From assembly GCA_963819845.1 (NCBI GenBank), contig CAWFXQ010000016.1:186001-250000 (forward strand): a stretch of 64,000 nucleotides of DNA, in the 5' to 3' direction. Origin of the DNA: DATAGF01 sp963819845. Lineage in GTDB: Bacteria; Actinomycetota; Thermoleophilia; Miltoncostaeales; Miltoncostaeaceae. The notes beneath the pieces were generated by a model. The model ran no database searches and had not been told where the DNA came from. It saw nothing but the letters and a program-made list of their open reading frames with translations. A program made the translations under genes and the position numbers. Below, in pieces: positions 15,831 to 23,744 of this stretch; the first letter of the stretch is position 1, and each line of letters begins with the position of its first letter.

Positions 15831-17348
15831 TCAGCAGGGTCCGCTGAGCACCGAGTCGCCGGTGAGCGCGTAGCACGCGCCGGGGGCCACCGCGGTGGCC
15901 CCGGTGGCCACCGGGCCGTTCGCGTCGGTGCTGACCCGCACCACGTACCAGCCGCCGGCCGTCAGCCCGCTGAGCGCCGAGGCGCGCCCGTCGCCGTAGC
16001 CCGACGAGTAGCCGGCCGCGCGGCCGCGCTCCTCGCCCCTCTCGGACCCCTCCTTGATCCCGGCCTTGCGGCCCTGGACCTGACCGGCCTTCAGGCCCGC
16101 GGCGCGGCCCTGCTCGAGCCCCTCGCGCTTGCCGGCGACGAAGCCCGTCCTCTGGCCGCTCTCGGCGCCCTCCGCGTAGCCGCGCGCCTCGGCGCCGGAG
16201 GCGTCGGCCTGCGAGCTGCCGATGATCCAGCCGCCGATGCCCGCGCCCGCGAGCAGCATCGCCCCCGCCACGGCGGCGGTCACCGCGACGTCGCGGCCCA
16301 GGGCCATCGCCCGCCGCCGGGCCGCGTCGCCGAAGGCCTGGGTCGGGCGGTCGCCCCCCTGCCCGGCCGGCGGCGGGCGGCGGAAGCGCCCCAGGGCGGC
16401 CTCCCAGCCGTTGGGGATGGTGATCTCTCGCCTGGCGATCACGAGGCGGCGGCGAACGACCGGGCGCGGCGCGCCGGTGCCGGTCACGCGGTCCTCCTCG
16501 GGGGGCGCCGGCACCGCGGCGGGCGCGGCCGCGAGCGCCTCGCGCAGCTCGTCGACCAGGGCGCCCGCCGCCGGGGGGCGGTCGCGGGGGTCCTTGGCGA
16601 GCCCGCGGGCCAGCGCCCGGTCGACCTCGGCCGGCACGGGGGGCCCGACGGCCGAGGCGTCGGGGACGGCGTCGCGCACGTGGGCGAGCAGCACGGCGCT
16701 CGGCTCTCGGCGCACGAAGGGCGCGCGGCCGGTCAGCGCCTCGAACGCGACGGCGGCCAGCGCGTAGACGTCCGACGCGGCCGTGGCCTGCTCGCCCTCG
16801 ACCTGCTCGGGCGAGACGTACTCGGCCGTGCCGAGCCAGTCGCCGCGGCGCGTGAGGCCCGGCATGTCGTCGATGCGCACCAGGCCGAAGTCGCTCAGGA
16901 AGGCCGTCCCCGCGGGATCGAGCAGGATGTTGCCGGGCTTCACGTCGCGGTGGACCGTGCCCTGGGCGTGCGCGAAGTCGATGGCCTCGGCGATGTCGGC
17001 GAGCACCGCGACGGCCTCGCCGGGGTCGAGCGGGCCGCCGCGGGCGATGCGCTCGGCGAGAGTGTCGCCGGGCACCAGCCGCATCGAGATGAAGGCGCGG
17101 CCCTCGACCTCGCCGGCGTCGTGGACCGGGACGATGCGCGGGTGCTCGAGCCGGCCGGCGGCGATCGCCTCGCGGCGGAAGCGCTCGAGCGCGCCGGCGC
17201 GCGTGAGGTAGCCCTCGTCGAAGACCTTCAGGGCGACCTGACGGTCGAGGTCGACCTGGGTGGCGCGGTAGACCACGGCCTGGCCCCCGCGGCCGATCTC
17301 GGCCTCGATGCGGTAACGGCCGAAGGCCTCGCCCGGAACGAGTCTCAT
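15831..17348 (-). CDS. Receptor-type Ser/Thr protein kinase with Gly-periodic extracellular stalk
   Basis: A 505-residue Hanks-type kinase. Residues about 11-265 are the kinase domain: G-loop IGRGGQAVVY, Lys in VALKVF, catalytic loop HRDVKPGN, DFG and the activation segment GTAEYVSPEQ. A proline-rich juxtamembrane region follows, then one membrane helix (AVTAAVAGAMLLAGAGIGGW, about 352-375). The external part is not PASTA: from about 383 to 452 Gly recurs every fourth residue, then comes a short C-terminal domain with two Cys (ACYALTGDSVLSGPC). The external ligand is unknown. The start is ATG 17348. Confidence 0.92.
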   Translation of the reverse strand: MRLVPGEAFGRYRIEAEIGRGGQAVVYRATQVDLDRQVALKVFDEGYLTRAGALERFRREAIAAGRLEHPRIVPVHDAGEVEGRAFISMRLVPGDTLAERIARGGPLDPGEAVAVLADIAEAIDFAHAQGTVHRDVKPGNILLDPAGTAFLSDFGLVRIDDMPGLTRRGDWLGTAEYVSPEQVEGEQATAASDVYALAAVAFEALTGRAPFVRREPSAVLLAHVRDAVPDASAVGPPVPAEVDRALARGLAKDPRDRPPAAGALVDELREALAAAPAAVPAPPEEDRVTGTGAPRPVVRRRLVIARREITIPNGWEAALGRFRRPPPAGQGGDRPTQAFGDAARRRAMALGRDVAVTAAVAGAMLLAGAGIGGWIIGSSQADASGAEARGYAEGAESGQRTGFVAGKREGLEQGRAAGLKAGQVQGRKAGIKEGSERGEERGRAAGYSSGYGDGRASALSGLTAGGWYVVRVSTDANGPVATGATAVAPGACYALTGDSVLSGPC

Positions 17349-17401
17349 GGTGAGTGAGGTTCGCCCTCGGCCTCCCGCTTCCTCGCGGGCGGCCGCCCCG
17401 G

Positions 17402-18118
17402 TCAGCGCGCGACGAGCACCGAGGCGCCGGCCCCGTGGGCGACCCGCTCGCTCACGCTCCCCAGCGCCCGCAGCCCGTGGAGGCCGCGGCTGCCCACGAC
17501 GATGAGGTCGCCGCCGGCCTCGACCAGGGCGTGGACCGGGCTGCGGTCGTCCTCGACCAGCTCGTGGGCCGGGAGGCGGGCGCGGAGGGCCTCGACCGCC
17601 GCGCGGTCGACCCCGCGGCCCCCGGCGACGACCAGGCGCAGCTCGGCGCCGAGGCGCGCGGCGATCTCGCCCGCGGCCTCCGCCGCCACGCCCGACGGCG
17701 GCGACCCGTCGACCCCCGCCACGACGACGCGGGGGAAGTCACCGGGGTCCTCGGGGCCGCGCGACAGCAGCAGGGGCCGCGCCGACTCGTGCAGCAGCCA
17801 GGTGCCGGGGTCGCCGTCGATGATCCCGAGCATGCGCGACTCGGCGGGGGCGTCGAGGGCGAGCAGGGTGCCCTCGGCGGCCGCCGCGACCTGCTCGAGC
17901 GCGGGCGCGAGCGCCCCCACCTCGATGCGGGTGGCGACGCCCGCCCGGCCGGCGAGCCCGCGCTGCGCGCGCTCCAGGTCGGCGCGGACGGCGTCCTCGA
18001 GGTCGTCGAGGGTGGTGAAGGGCCCCGCCGGCATCGGGCCCATGTCGATGTCGCCCCCCAGGGGCTGGGCCAGCGCCGCCGCCCCGATGTCCGCGGCGCC
18101 GACGAGGACGATCGGCAC
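17402..18118 (-). CDS. Universal stress protein, tandem UspA domains (start displaced)
   Basis: Two UspA-like domains. The second begins RVVVAGVDGSPPSG and ends DLIVVGSRGLHGLRALGSVSERVAHGA, the classic ATP-binding GSxG-type end; the first ends VAAAAEGTLLALDAP. The continuous frame starts at GTG 18118, but coding continues upstream (RVVCGIEPGGHGIGAAARAA) to 18202, where no start codon is in frame. Adding one G after 18204 would put ATG 18207 in frame (MAIARVVCGIEPGG) behind a GAGGAG ribosome site. It lies directly downstream of the broken DUF202 gene. Confidence 0.82.
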   Translation of the reverse strand: MPIVLVGAADIGAAALAQPLGGDIDMGPMPAGPFTTLDDLEDAVRADLERAQRGLAGRAGVATRIEVGALAPALEQVAAAAEGTLLALDAPAESRMLGIIDGDPGTWLLHESARPLLLSRGPEDPGDFPRVVVAGVDGSPPSGVAAEAAGEIAARLGAELRLVVAGGRGVDRAAVEALRARLPAHELVEDDRSPVHALVEAGGDLIVVGSRGLHGLRALGSVSERVAHGAGASVLVAR

Positions 18119-18211
18119 CCCGTCGGGGGCGATCCGGGCGGCCCGCGCGGCGGCGCCGATGCCGTGGCCCCCCGGCTCGATCCCGCAGACGACGCGCGCG
18201 ATGGCATCTCC

Positions 18212-18562
18212 TCAGGCCTCCAGGGCGACGATGACGACGGTGAGCGACGGCGAGCAGGACGCACGGCCAGCGCGGCGAACGGGCGGCCGCCCGCGCTCGA
18301 ACGGGGCGAAGCCCCCGCGCTCGACCGCGCCTCGACGCGCCGGTGGCGCAGGACGCCGTAGGCCATGAACCCGAGGCCAGGGCCGCGAAGGCGACGCCCA
18401 GCGCGACGAAGGGCCAGCGGCTCCCCGAGGTCAGGTCGGGGGCGACGGCCCGGCCCCGAGGGCGACCGCGAGGGCGGTGAGGCCGCCCCGCAGCCAGGCG
18501 AGGTAGGTCCGCTCGTTGGCCAACCGCGTGCGCCGGGTCGCATCGACCGTCGCGTCGTCCAT
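18212..18562 (-). pseudogene. DUF202 membrane protein, multiple frameshifts
   Basis: The N-terminus MDDATVDATRRTRLANERTY followed by LAWLRGG is the DUF202 signature. The gene then stops early (PSPPT), yet other frames continue the same protein: VAPDLTSGSRWPFVALGVAF, then LGFMAYGVLRHRRVEA, then LTVVIVALEA just before the stop at 18212. At least three single-base deletions in G/C runs are needed to rejoin them. DUF202 proteins are small three-helix membrane proteins, often beside vacuolar-transporter-chaperone-like genes. Read errors are as likely as true decay. Confidence 0.65.
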
Positions 18563-18669
18563 CGCGTCCTCACGTGGGTTCCGTGGCCGCAACCCTCTCA
18601 GGCGGCGCCCTGGTGCACCAGGATCTCCCGGGCGGCGGCCGTCCGGCCGCCGTGCCACCCTTCGGGGCC

Positions 18670-20616
18670 GTGAGCGCGACCACCGCCGAGATCCCCGGAG
18701 CGACGCTCCCGCTGGCCGCCCTCGCCGACCTGGCGCGGCGGGTCGAGGCGGGCGAGGCGGCCGAGGAGACGCTCGCCGAGCTGCGGGCCGCGTGGCCGGG
18801 GCTCGAGCCGGGCGACCGGCGCCTGCTGGGGAGCCTCGTGACCGGGCTGCTCGAGCGGCCGCCGCGGCGGGCCGTTCCGGCGCGCGAGCCGCTCGAGGCC
18901 GCCCTCGCGCGGCTGGGCGTGCGCCGCCTGCGGCCCGGCCAGGACCGGGCGATCGCCGCGGGCCTCGCGGGCCGCGACGCGCTGGTGGTGATGGCGACCG
19001 GGTCCGGCAAGTCGCTGTGCTACCAGGCGCCGGCGGCGGCGCTGCCCGGCCTGACCCTGGTGGTGTCGCCGCTCATCGCCCTGATGGCCGACCAGCTGGC
19101 AGGGCTCGAGCGGGCCGGGATCGCCGCGGCCGCGCTGCACTCGGAGGTCTCCGACGAGGCCCAGCGCGACGCCCTCGACCGGGCGCGGGCCGGGGCGCTG
19201 GCGCTGCTCTACGTGGCGCCCGAGCGGTTCGGCTCATCGGCCTTCCTGCGCGCCATCGACGACGCCCGCGTCAACCTGCTGGTGATCGACGAGGCCCACT
19301 GCGTCTCGGAGTGGGGGCACGAGTTCCGGCCCGACTACCGCCGCGTGGGCCGCTTCCGGGAGCGGCTCCGGCCCCGGGCGACGATGGCCCTGACCGCGAC
19401 GGCGACGCCCGAGGTGAGGGCCGACGTGGCCCGGCGGCTGGGGCTGCGCGACCCGGTCGAGGTGGTCGGCGGCTTCGACCGGCCCAACATCACCTTCGAC
19501 GCCGTCTGGGTCGAGGGCAAGGGCTCGGTCGGGCGCAAGCGGGGGGCCCTGCTGGCGGCCATGGGCGCGGCCGGGGGCGGGAAGGCCATCGTCTACTGCG
19601 GCACCCGGAAGGCGGCCGAGGACACGGCCGCCCTGCTGGGGTCGGCGGGCCACCCGGCCGTGGCCTACCACGCCGGGCGCGCCGACCGGGCCCAGGCTCA
19701 GGAGGCGTTCGCGTCCGGCCGCGTGCAGGCCGTGGCGGCCACCAACGCCTTCGGCATGGGCGTGAACGTCCCGGACGTGCGCCTGGTCGTTCACACCGCG
19801 CTGCCCGACTCGCTCGAGCAGCTCTACCAGGAGGCCGGGCGGGCCGGTCGCGACGGCGAGCCCGCGCGCCACGTCATCGTGGCCGGCCCCGGCGACGAGG
19901 TCGCCATCCGCCGCCGCATCGGCCGCGCGCGCATCGAGGCCGGCGACGTCGACCGCCTGCTGGCCGGGCTCGCGGCGCGGGCCGACGGCGAGGGCGGCTT
20001 CGCGATGGGGAGGGCCGAGGTCGACGACGAGACCGCCTTCCGCCTGGCGATGGCCGAGCGGGTCGGCGCCCTCGAGGTCGAGGGCGCCCCCGGCGGCGGC
20101 CGCCGGGGGCGCCTCACGCTCGCCGGCCTCACCCCCGAGGCCCGGGAGGAGCTCGACGGCCAGGTGCGGGCCGAGCTGCGCCGCCGCCACCGCAGCCTCG
20201 ACCAGGCCGCGGGCTACGTCCGCGGCGACGCCTGCCGGCGGGCCGCCTTCCTGTCCCACTTCGGCGACCCCTCGGAGCCGGCGCCCGAGGAGCGCTGCTG
20301 CGACGCCTGCGCGCCTCCGGGCGACCTGGCCGCGCCCGCCGTCGCGCGGGCCGCGGTCGGGGCGCCCGCGGCCGCCGAGCCCCAGGAGGGGCTGACGGAC
20401 GCCCAGCGCCGCACCTACGACGCCCTGCGCGACTGGCGCTGGGAGGTGGCCCAGGAGCTCGGCTGGCCGGCCTTCCGGGTGGCCTCCAACCGCACCATCG
20501 CGGGGATCGCCCGCGCCGCGCCGGCCACCGAGGCCGAGCTGTCGTCGGTCCGCGGCGTCGGGCCCTGGCTCATGGAGGCGCACGCCGCCCGGCTGCTGCG
20601 GATCGTGGCCGCGTGA
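18670..20616 (+). CDS. recQ: RecQ-family ATP-dependent DNA helicase
   Basis: A 3'-5' superfamily 2 helicase of about 648 residues used in recombination and fork repair. Motifs: Q-motif RLRPGQDRAI, I MATGSGKS, Ia LVVSPLIALMADQ, II DEAHCVSEWGHEFRPDY, III ALTATAT, V ATNAFGMGVNVPDV, VI YQEAGRAGRDG. A zinc-binding region follows (CRRAAFLSHFGD ... CCDAC), then an HRDC domain at the C-terminus (LSSVRGVGPWLMEAHAARLL). GTG 18670 is taken as the start; an upstream in-frame ATG at 18574 would add 32 residues without family resemblance. About 45 residues before the helicase core are helical and unassigned. Confidence 0.92.
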   Translation: MSATTAEIPGATLPLAALADLARRVEAGEAAEETLAELRAAWPGLEPGDRRLLGSLVTGLLERPPRRAVPAREPLEAALARLGVRRLRPGQDRAIAAGLAGRDALVVMATGSGKSLCYQAPAAALPGLTLVVSPLIALMADQLAGLERAGIAAAALHSEVSDEAQRDALDRARAGALALLYVAPERFGSSAFLRAIDDARVNLLVIDEAHCVSEWGHEFRPDYRRVGRFRERLRPRATMALTATATPEVRADVARRLGLRDPVEVVGGFDRPNITFDAVWVEGKGSVGRKRGALLAAMGAAGGGKAIVYCGTRKAAEDTAALLGSAGHPAVAYHAGRADRAQAQEAFASGRVQAVAATNAFGMGVNVPDVRLVVHTALPDSLEQLYQEAGRAGRDGEPARHVIVAGPGDEVAIRRRIGRARIEAGDVDRLLAGLAARADGEGGFAMGRAEVDDETAFRLAMAERVGALEVEGAPGGGRRGRLTLAGLTPEAREELDGQVRAELRRRHRSLDQAAGYVRGDACRRAAFLSHFGDPSEPAPEERCCDACAPPGDLAAPAVARAAVGAPAAAEPQEGLTDAQRRTYDALRDWRWEVAQELGWPAFRVASNRTIAGIARAAPATEAELSSVRGVGPWLMEAHAARLLRIVAA

Positions 20617-20757
20617 CCGAGGCCGAGACCCGCATCTGCGAGCGGATGGACATGGCCGCGGCCGTCGCCGCCCTACGCGGGTCCCGTGTTCTGCACGGCG
20701 GGCGCCTTCACGATGGTCGCGCTCGACGCCGGCGGCCGGCCCACGCCCGTCCCGTGA
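20613..20757 (+). pseudogene. Remnant of a hotdog thioesterase-like gene
   Basis: A GTG overlapping the recQ stop (GTGA) starts VTEAETRICERMDMAAAVAA. One base shift later the frame reads YAGPVFCTAGAFTMVALDAG and then GRPTPVP with a stop at 20755-20757. The latter is the typical last strand of acyl-CoA thioesterases of the hotdog fold. Most of the domain is missing, so a deletion plus frameshift is inferred. It overlaps the 3' end of the convergent radical-SAM gene. Confidence 0.35.
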
Positions 20758-22123
20758 GCGCGCGGCGGGCGCCCTCGGACGCCGTCCGGCGCGCCGCCGA
20801 CGAGGCCATCTCCCACGCCATGGCCCGGTGCGACGCGACCAGCCGCGCCAGCTCCCCCCAGCGCATGTTGCGCAGGTAGAGGTTGGCGTAGCACCACAGC
20901 TGGTAGCGCTTGAGCGCGCCGAGGCTCACGCCGTCCAGCTCGAGCACGCCGCTCGAGTACTTGTCGAAGTCCTGCCAGCCGCCGGACAGCATCCGGTAGC
21001 CGCCCTCGCCGCGCATCGCCATGTCGTGGATCGGCGTCCCGGGGAAGGGGGTCATGATCGACACCGAGAGGCGGTCCGGGTTGAGCCGGGCGATCGTGTC
21101 AACCGTGTCGCGGATGGTCGCGCGCGTCTCGTTCGGGTGGCCCAGGATGAACTTGCACCACACGCGCAGCCCGTTCGCCTTGGCCAGCGCGACCGCGTAC
21201 TCGACCTGCTCGAGGGTGATCCCCTTCTTCACCCGCTTCAGGACCTCGGGGTTCCCCGACTCCACGCCGAGCTCGAGCGTCTCGAAGTTGGCCTCCACCA
21301 GCATGCGCACGAACTCCTCGTCGATGCGGTCCACGCGCGTCTGGGCGGAGAAGCGCACCCGCCCGGGGATCCCCCGGTCGATCACGCCCTCCAGGATCGC
21401 CTTGGTGCGCCCCATGTGGAGCCCGAAGGTCTCGTCCTCGATGCGGATGCGCTCGGGCCGGTGGCGCGCGACGGTGTCCTCCAGCTCGGCGAGCACGTTC
21501 TCCGGTGAGCGGTAGCGGGGCTTGAAGCCCGAGTTGTGGCCGCAGAAGGTGCACTGGAAGGGGCAGCCGCGGTGGGTGAGGATCGGCAGCGTCGCCAGCG
21601 GGCGGAAGAGGTCCCAGGCGGGGAAGGGCAGCGCGTCGTAGTCGTCCGGATACGGGCGCGGCGGCCCCGCGACGACCTCCCCGGCGCGCCGGCTCACCAG
21701 GCCGGGCACCCCCGCGGCGTCGTCGCCGGCCTCGAGCGCGTCGGCCAGCTCGCGCACGAGCCACTCGCCCTCGCCGACGCAGGCGTAGTCGAACGCCGCG
21801 CCCTCGTCGAGCGCCTGGCGGCCGACGGCGTTGACGTGGGCGCCGCCGACGACGATCGGCAGCCCGGGGCGCCCGGCCTTGACCCGCGCGGCGATCTCGG
21901 CCGCCTGCGGGAACTCCACCGTCATGCAGGTGATCCCGACCAGGTCCGGCGGGTCGCGCGCGATGCGCGCGACGATGTCCTCGCCGCTGAGGCCGTCGAG
22001 CTTGCCGTCCAGCAGATCGACCTCGTGCCCCGCCGACCGGAGCGAGCTCGCGACGTAGGCCAGCCCCAGCACGGGGAAGCGGGCCCAGTGCCGGTCGAAC
22101 TCGCTGCGCGGAGGCGGGTGCAC
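20708..22123 (-). CDS. B12-binding radical SAM protein
   Basis: A 471-residue enzyme with an N-terminal cobalamin-binding Rossmann domain (GHEVDLLDG, DLVGITCMTVEF, PIVVGGAHVNAVG), then a radical-SAM barrel with CPFQCTFCGHNSGF (C-x3-C-x2-C) and downstream segments ELGVESGNPEVLKRVKKGI and KFILGHPNET. Such enzymes methylate or rearrange unactivated carbons. The DxHxxG cobalamin ligand is not seen. Coding seems to start upstream of GTG 22123 (IRVALVHPPPRSEF), but the in-frame codon there is ATC after a TAG, so the true start is unclear. It is divergent from a polysaccharide deacetylase, which may hint at envelope glycolipid work. Confidence 0.88.
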   Translation of the reverse strand: MHPPPRSEFDRHWARFPVLGLAYVASSLRSAGHEVDLLDGKLDGLSGEDIVARIARDPPDLVGITCMTVEFPQAAEIAARVKAGRPGLPIVVGGAHVNAVGRQALDEGAAFDYACVGEGEWLVRELADALEAGDDAAGVPGLVSRRAGEVVAGPPRPYPDDYDALPFPAWDLFRPLATLPILTHRGCPFQCTFCGHNSGFKPRYRSPENVLAELEDTVARHRPERIRIEDETFGLHMGRTKAILEGVIDRGIPGRVRFSAQTRVDRIDEEFVRMLVEANFETLELGVESGNPEVLKRVKKGITLEQVEYAVALAKANGLRVWCKFILGHPNETRATIRDTVDTIARLNPDRLSVSIMTPFPGTPIHDMAMRGEGGYRMLSGGWQDFDKYSSGVLELDGVSLGALKRYQLWCYANLYLRNMRWGELARLVASHRAMAWEMASSAARRTASEGARRALTGRAWAGRRRRARPS

Positions 22124-22203
22124 GAGGGCGACGCGGATGCGGCGAACCTACCCCTCGGGCGGTCTCTCGGCCACCCCGGGACGCCGTGGTACGGTCGCGC
22201 GCG

Positions 22204-23076
22204 ATGGGCGGGGCGCCCCCGAACGTGCTCTCCTTCGACGTCGAGGACTGGTACCAGCTCGCGTGCCGGAGGGTGCTGGGGACGCGGGTTCCGGTGTCGC
22301 GCCACGTGCTCGCCGAGACCGGCCGGGTGCTCGACGAGCTGGGGCGCCGGGAGCTGCGGGCCACGTTCTTCGTGGTCGGTCGCGTGGCCGAGGCCTTCCC
22401 CGCGCTCGTGCGGCGGATGCGCGACGAGGGCCACGAGGTCGCCTCCCACGGCCACGACCACCGCCGCGTCAACGCCATGACGCCCGCCGCGTTCGCGGCC
22501 GACCTCCACCGGTCCGTGGCCGCGATCGAGGCGGTCACGGGCACCGCCGTGCTCGGCTACCGCGCGCCCGAGTTCTCGGTCGGCCCGGCCTGCCGCTGGG
22601 CCTTCGAGGCGATCGCGGGCGCCGGGCTGCGCTACGACTCCAGCGTGGTGCCGCTCCGCGGCCGGCGCTACGGCATCGCGGGGGCGCCCCGGCACCCGTT
22701 CGAGATCCCCACCGCGGCGGGGCCGCTGATCGAGCTCCCGATCGCGACCGCCCGCTTCCTCGGGCGCGACCTGCCCGCGGGCGGCGGATACCTGCGGGTG
22801 CTGCCCCGCGGCGCGCTGCGGCGCGCCGTGCGCCGGCTCAACCGGGACGGCCACCCGGCCGTCCTCTTCCTGCACCCGTACGAGCTCGCGCCCGGCCGGC
22901 TCGGCCTCGGGGGCGCCCCCCGCGCGCGGCGCGCGCCGCTCGCCGTCGCCGGCTGGAGCTGCCGGCGGAACCTGCGCCGCGGGGCGGCCCCGCGCCGGCT
23001 CCGCGACCTGGTCGACGAGTTCGCGTTCGTGCGCGCGGTCGACGCCCTCGACCGGGTCGCCCCCGTGCCCGCGTGA
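22204..23076 (+). CDS. Polysaccharide deacetylase (XrtA/DUF3473-like)
   Basis: A 290-residue NodB-fold carbohydrate esterase. The metal-binding Asp is in LSFDVEDWYQL, the His pair in VASHGHDHRRV, and GYRAPEFSV and LRYDSSVVPL follow. The C-terminal layout (VLFLHPYEL, then a basic tail) matches the DUF3473-containing deacetylases of exosortase/extracellular-polysaccharide loci. There is no signal peptide, so it acts in the cytoplasm. ATG 22204 gives the family start; an in-frame upstream start would add six residues. It is coupled by GTGA overlap to a methyltransferase. Confidence 0.92.
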   Translation: MGGAPPNVLSFDVEDWYQLACRRVLGTRVPVSRHVLAETGRVLDELGRRELRATFFVVGRVAEAFPALVRRMRDEGHEVASHGHDHRRVNAMTPAAFAADLHRSVAAIEAVTGTAVLGYRAPEFSVGPACRWAFEAIAGAGLRYDSSVVPLRGRRYGIAGAPRHPFEIPTAAGPLIELPIATARFLGRDLPAGGGYLRVLPRGALRRAVRRLNRDGHPAVLFLHPYELAPGRLGLGGAPRARRAPLAVAGWSCRRNLRRGAAPRRLRDLVDEFAFVRAVDALDRVAPVPA

Positions 23077-23744
23077 CGGCGAGGGAGGGCTTCCGGGAGT
23101 ACTTCGACGCCCGCGCGGAGCCCTTCGACCGGCTCTACGAGCGGCGCGGCGGCCTCGTCGGGAGGGCGCAGGCGTGGGTCCACGCGCCCCTGCGCGACCG
23201 CCTCGACCTGACCCTGCGCGAGTGCGCCGACCGCCCCGGAGAGCGGGTGCTCGACGCCGGCTGCGGCTCGGGCCGATACAGCGTCGCCCTGGCAGCGCGC
23301 GGGGCGGACGTGACGGGCATCGACATCTCGCCGGCGATGCTGGCGCTCGCGCGGGCGCGGGCGAACGGGGAGGGGCTGGCCGGCCGCTGCCGGTTCGTCC
23401 TCGGCGACCTCGAGGGCGCCGTGCCCGGCGCCCCCTTCGACACGGTCCTCGCGATCGGCCTGCTCGACTACTACGGCGACCCTGCGGCCGTCCTCGGACG
23501 GCTGCGGGCGCTGGCCGCCCGCCGCGCCGTCGTCAGCTTCCCGGAGCCGTGGTCGTGGCGGTCGGCGGCCCGCGCCGCCCGCTACCGGCTCCGCGGCACG
23601 CCGCCCGCCCTGCACACCCACTCCCGCCGGGAGATCCTCGCGGCCCTCGGCGCGGCGGGCTTCGCCCGGGCGCGCCTGGCGCCGGGCTGGGCGGCCGCCT
23701 ACCTGACGGCGGCGGGGGAGAGCGCCTCGGCGATCAGCTCGTAG
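23073..23744 (+). CDS. Class I SAM-dependent methyltransferase
   Basis: A 223-residue methyltransferase. Motif I is VLDAGCGSGRYSVALAARGA, motif II VTGIDISPAMLALARA, and a C-terminal helix-rich cap follows. The segment around EYFDARAEPFDRLYERRGGL precedes the fold as in ubiquinone/Mg-protoporphyrin-like methyltransferases. It starts at GTG 23073 inside the deacetylase stop, so the two are co-translated and the methyl acceptor may be a sugar or lipid handled by that pathway (inference). Its last 46 bases overlap the 3' end of the convergent monooxygenase gene. Confidence 0.88.
   Translation: MTAREGFREYFDARAEPFDRLYERRGGLVGRAQAWVHAPLRDRLDLTLRECADRPGERVLDAGCGSGRYSVALAARGADVTGIDISPAMLALARARANGEGLAGRCRFVLGDLEGAVPGAPFDTVLAIGLLDYYGDPAAVLGRLRALAARRAVVSFPEPWSWRSAARAARYRLRGTPPALHTHSRREILAALGAAGFARARLAPGWAAAYLTAAGESASAISS

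Noticed and set aside
15900..16200. Collagen-like repeat in the kinase C-terminus
   Set aside because: Gly occurs every fourth, not every third, residue and Pro is rare, so it is not a collagen triple helix.
18670..20757. Reading the recQ stop TGA as selenocysteine into the thioesterase remnant
   Set aside because: RecQ ends normally after the HRDC domain, the downstream frame is broken within 20 codons, and no hairpin suitable as a SECIS follows.
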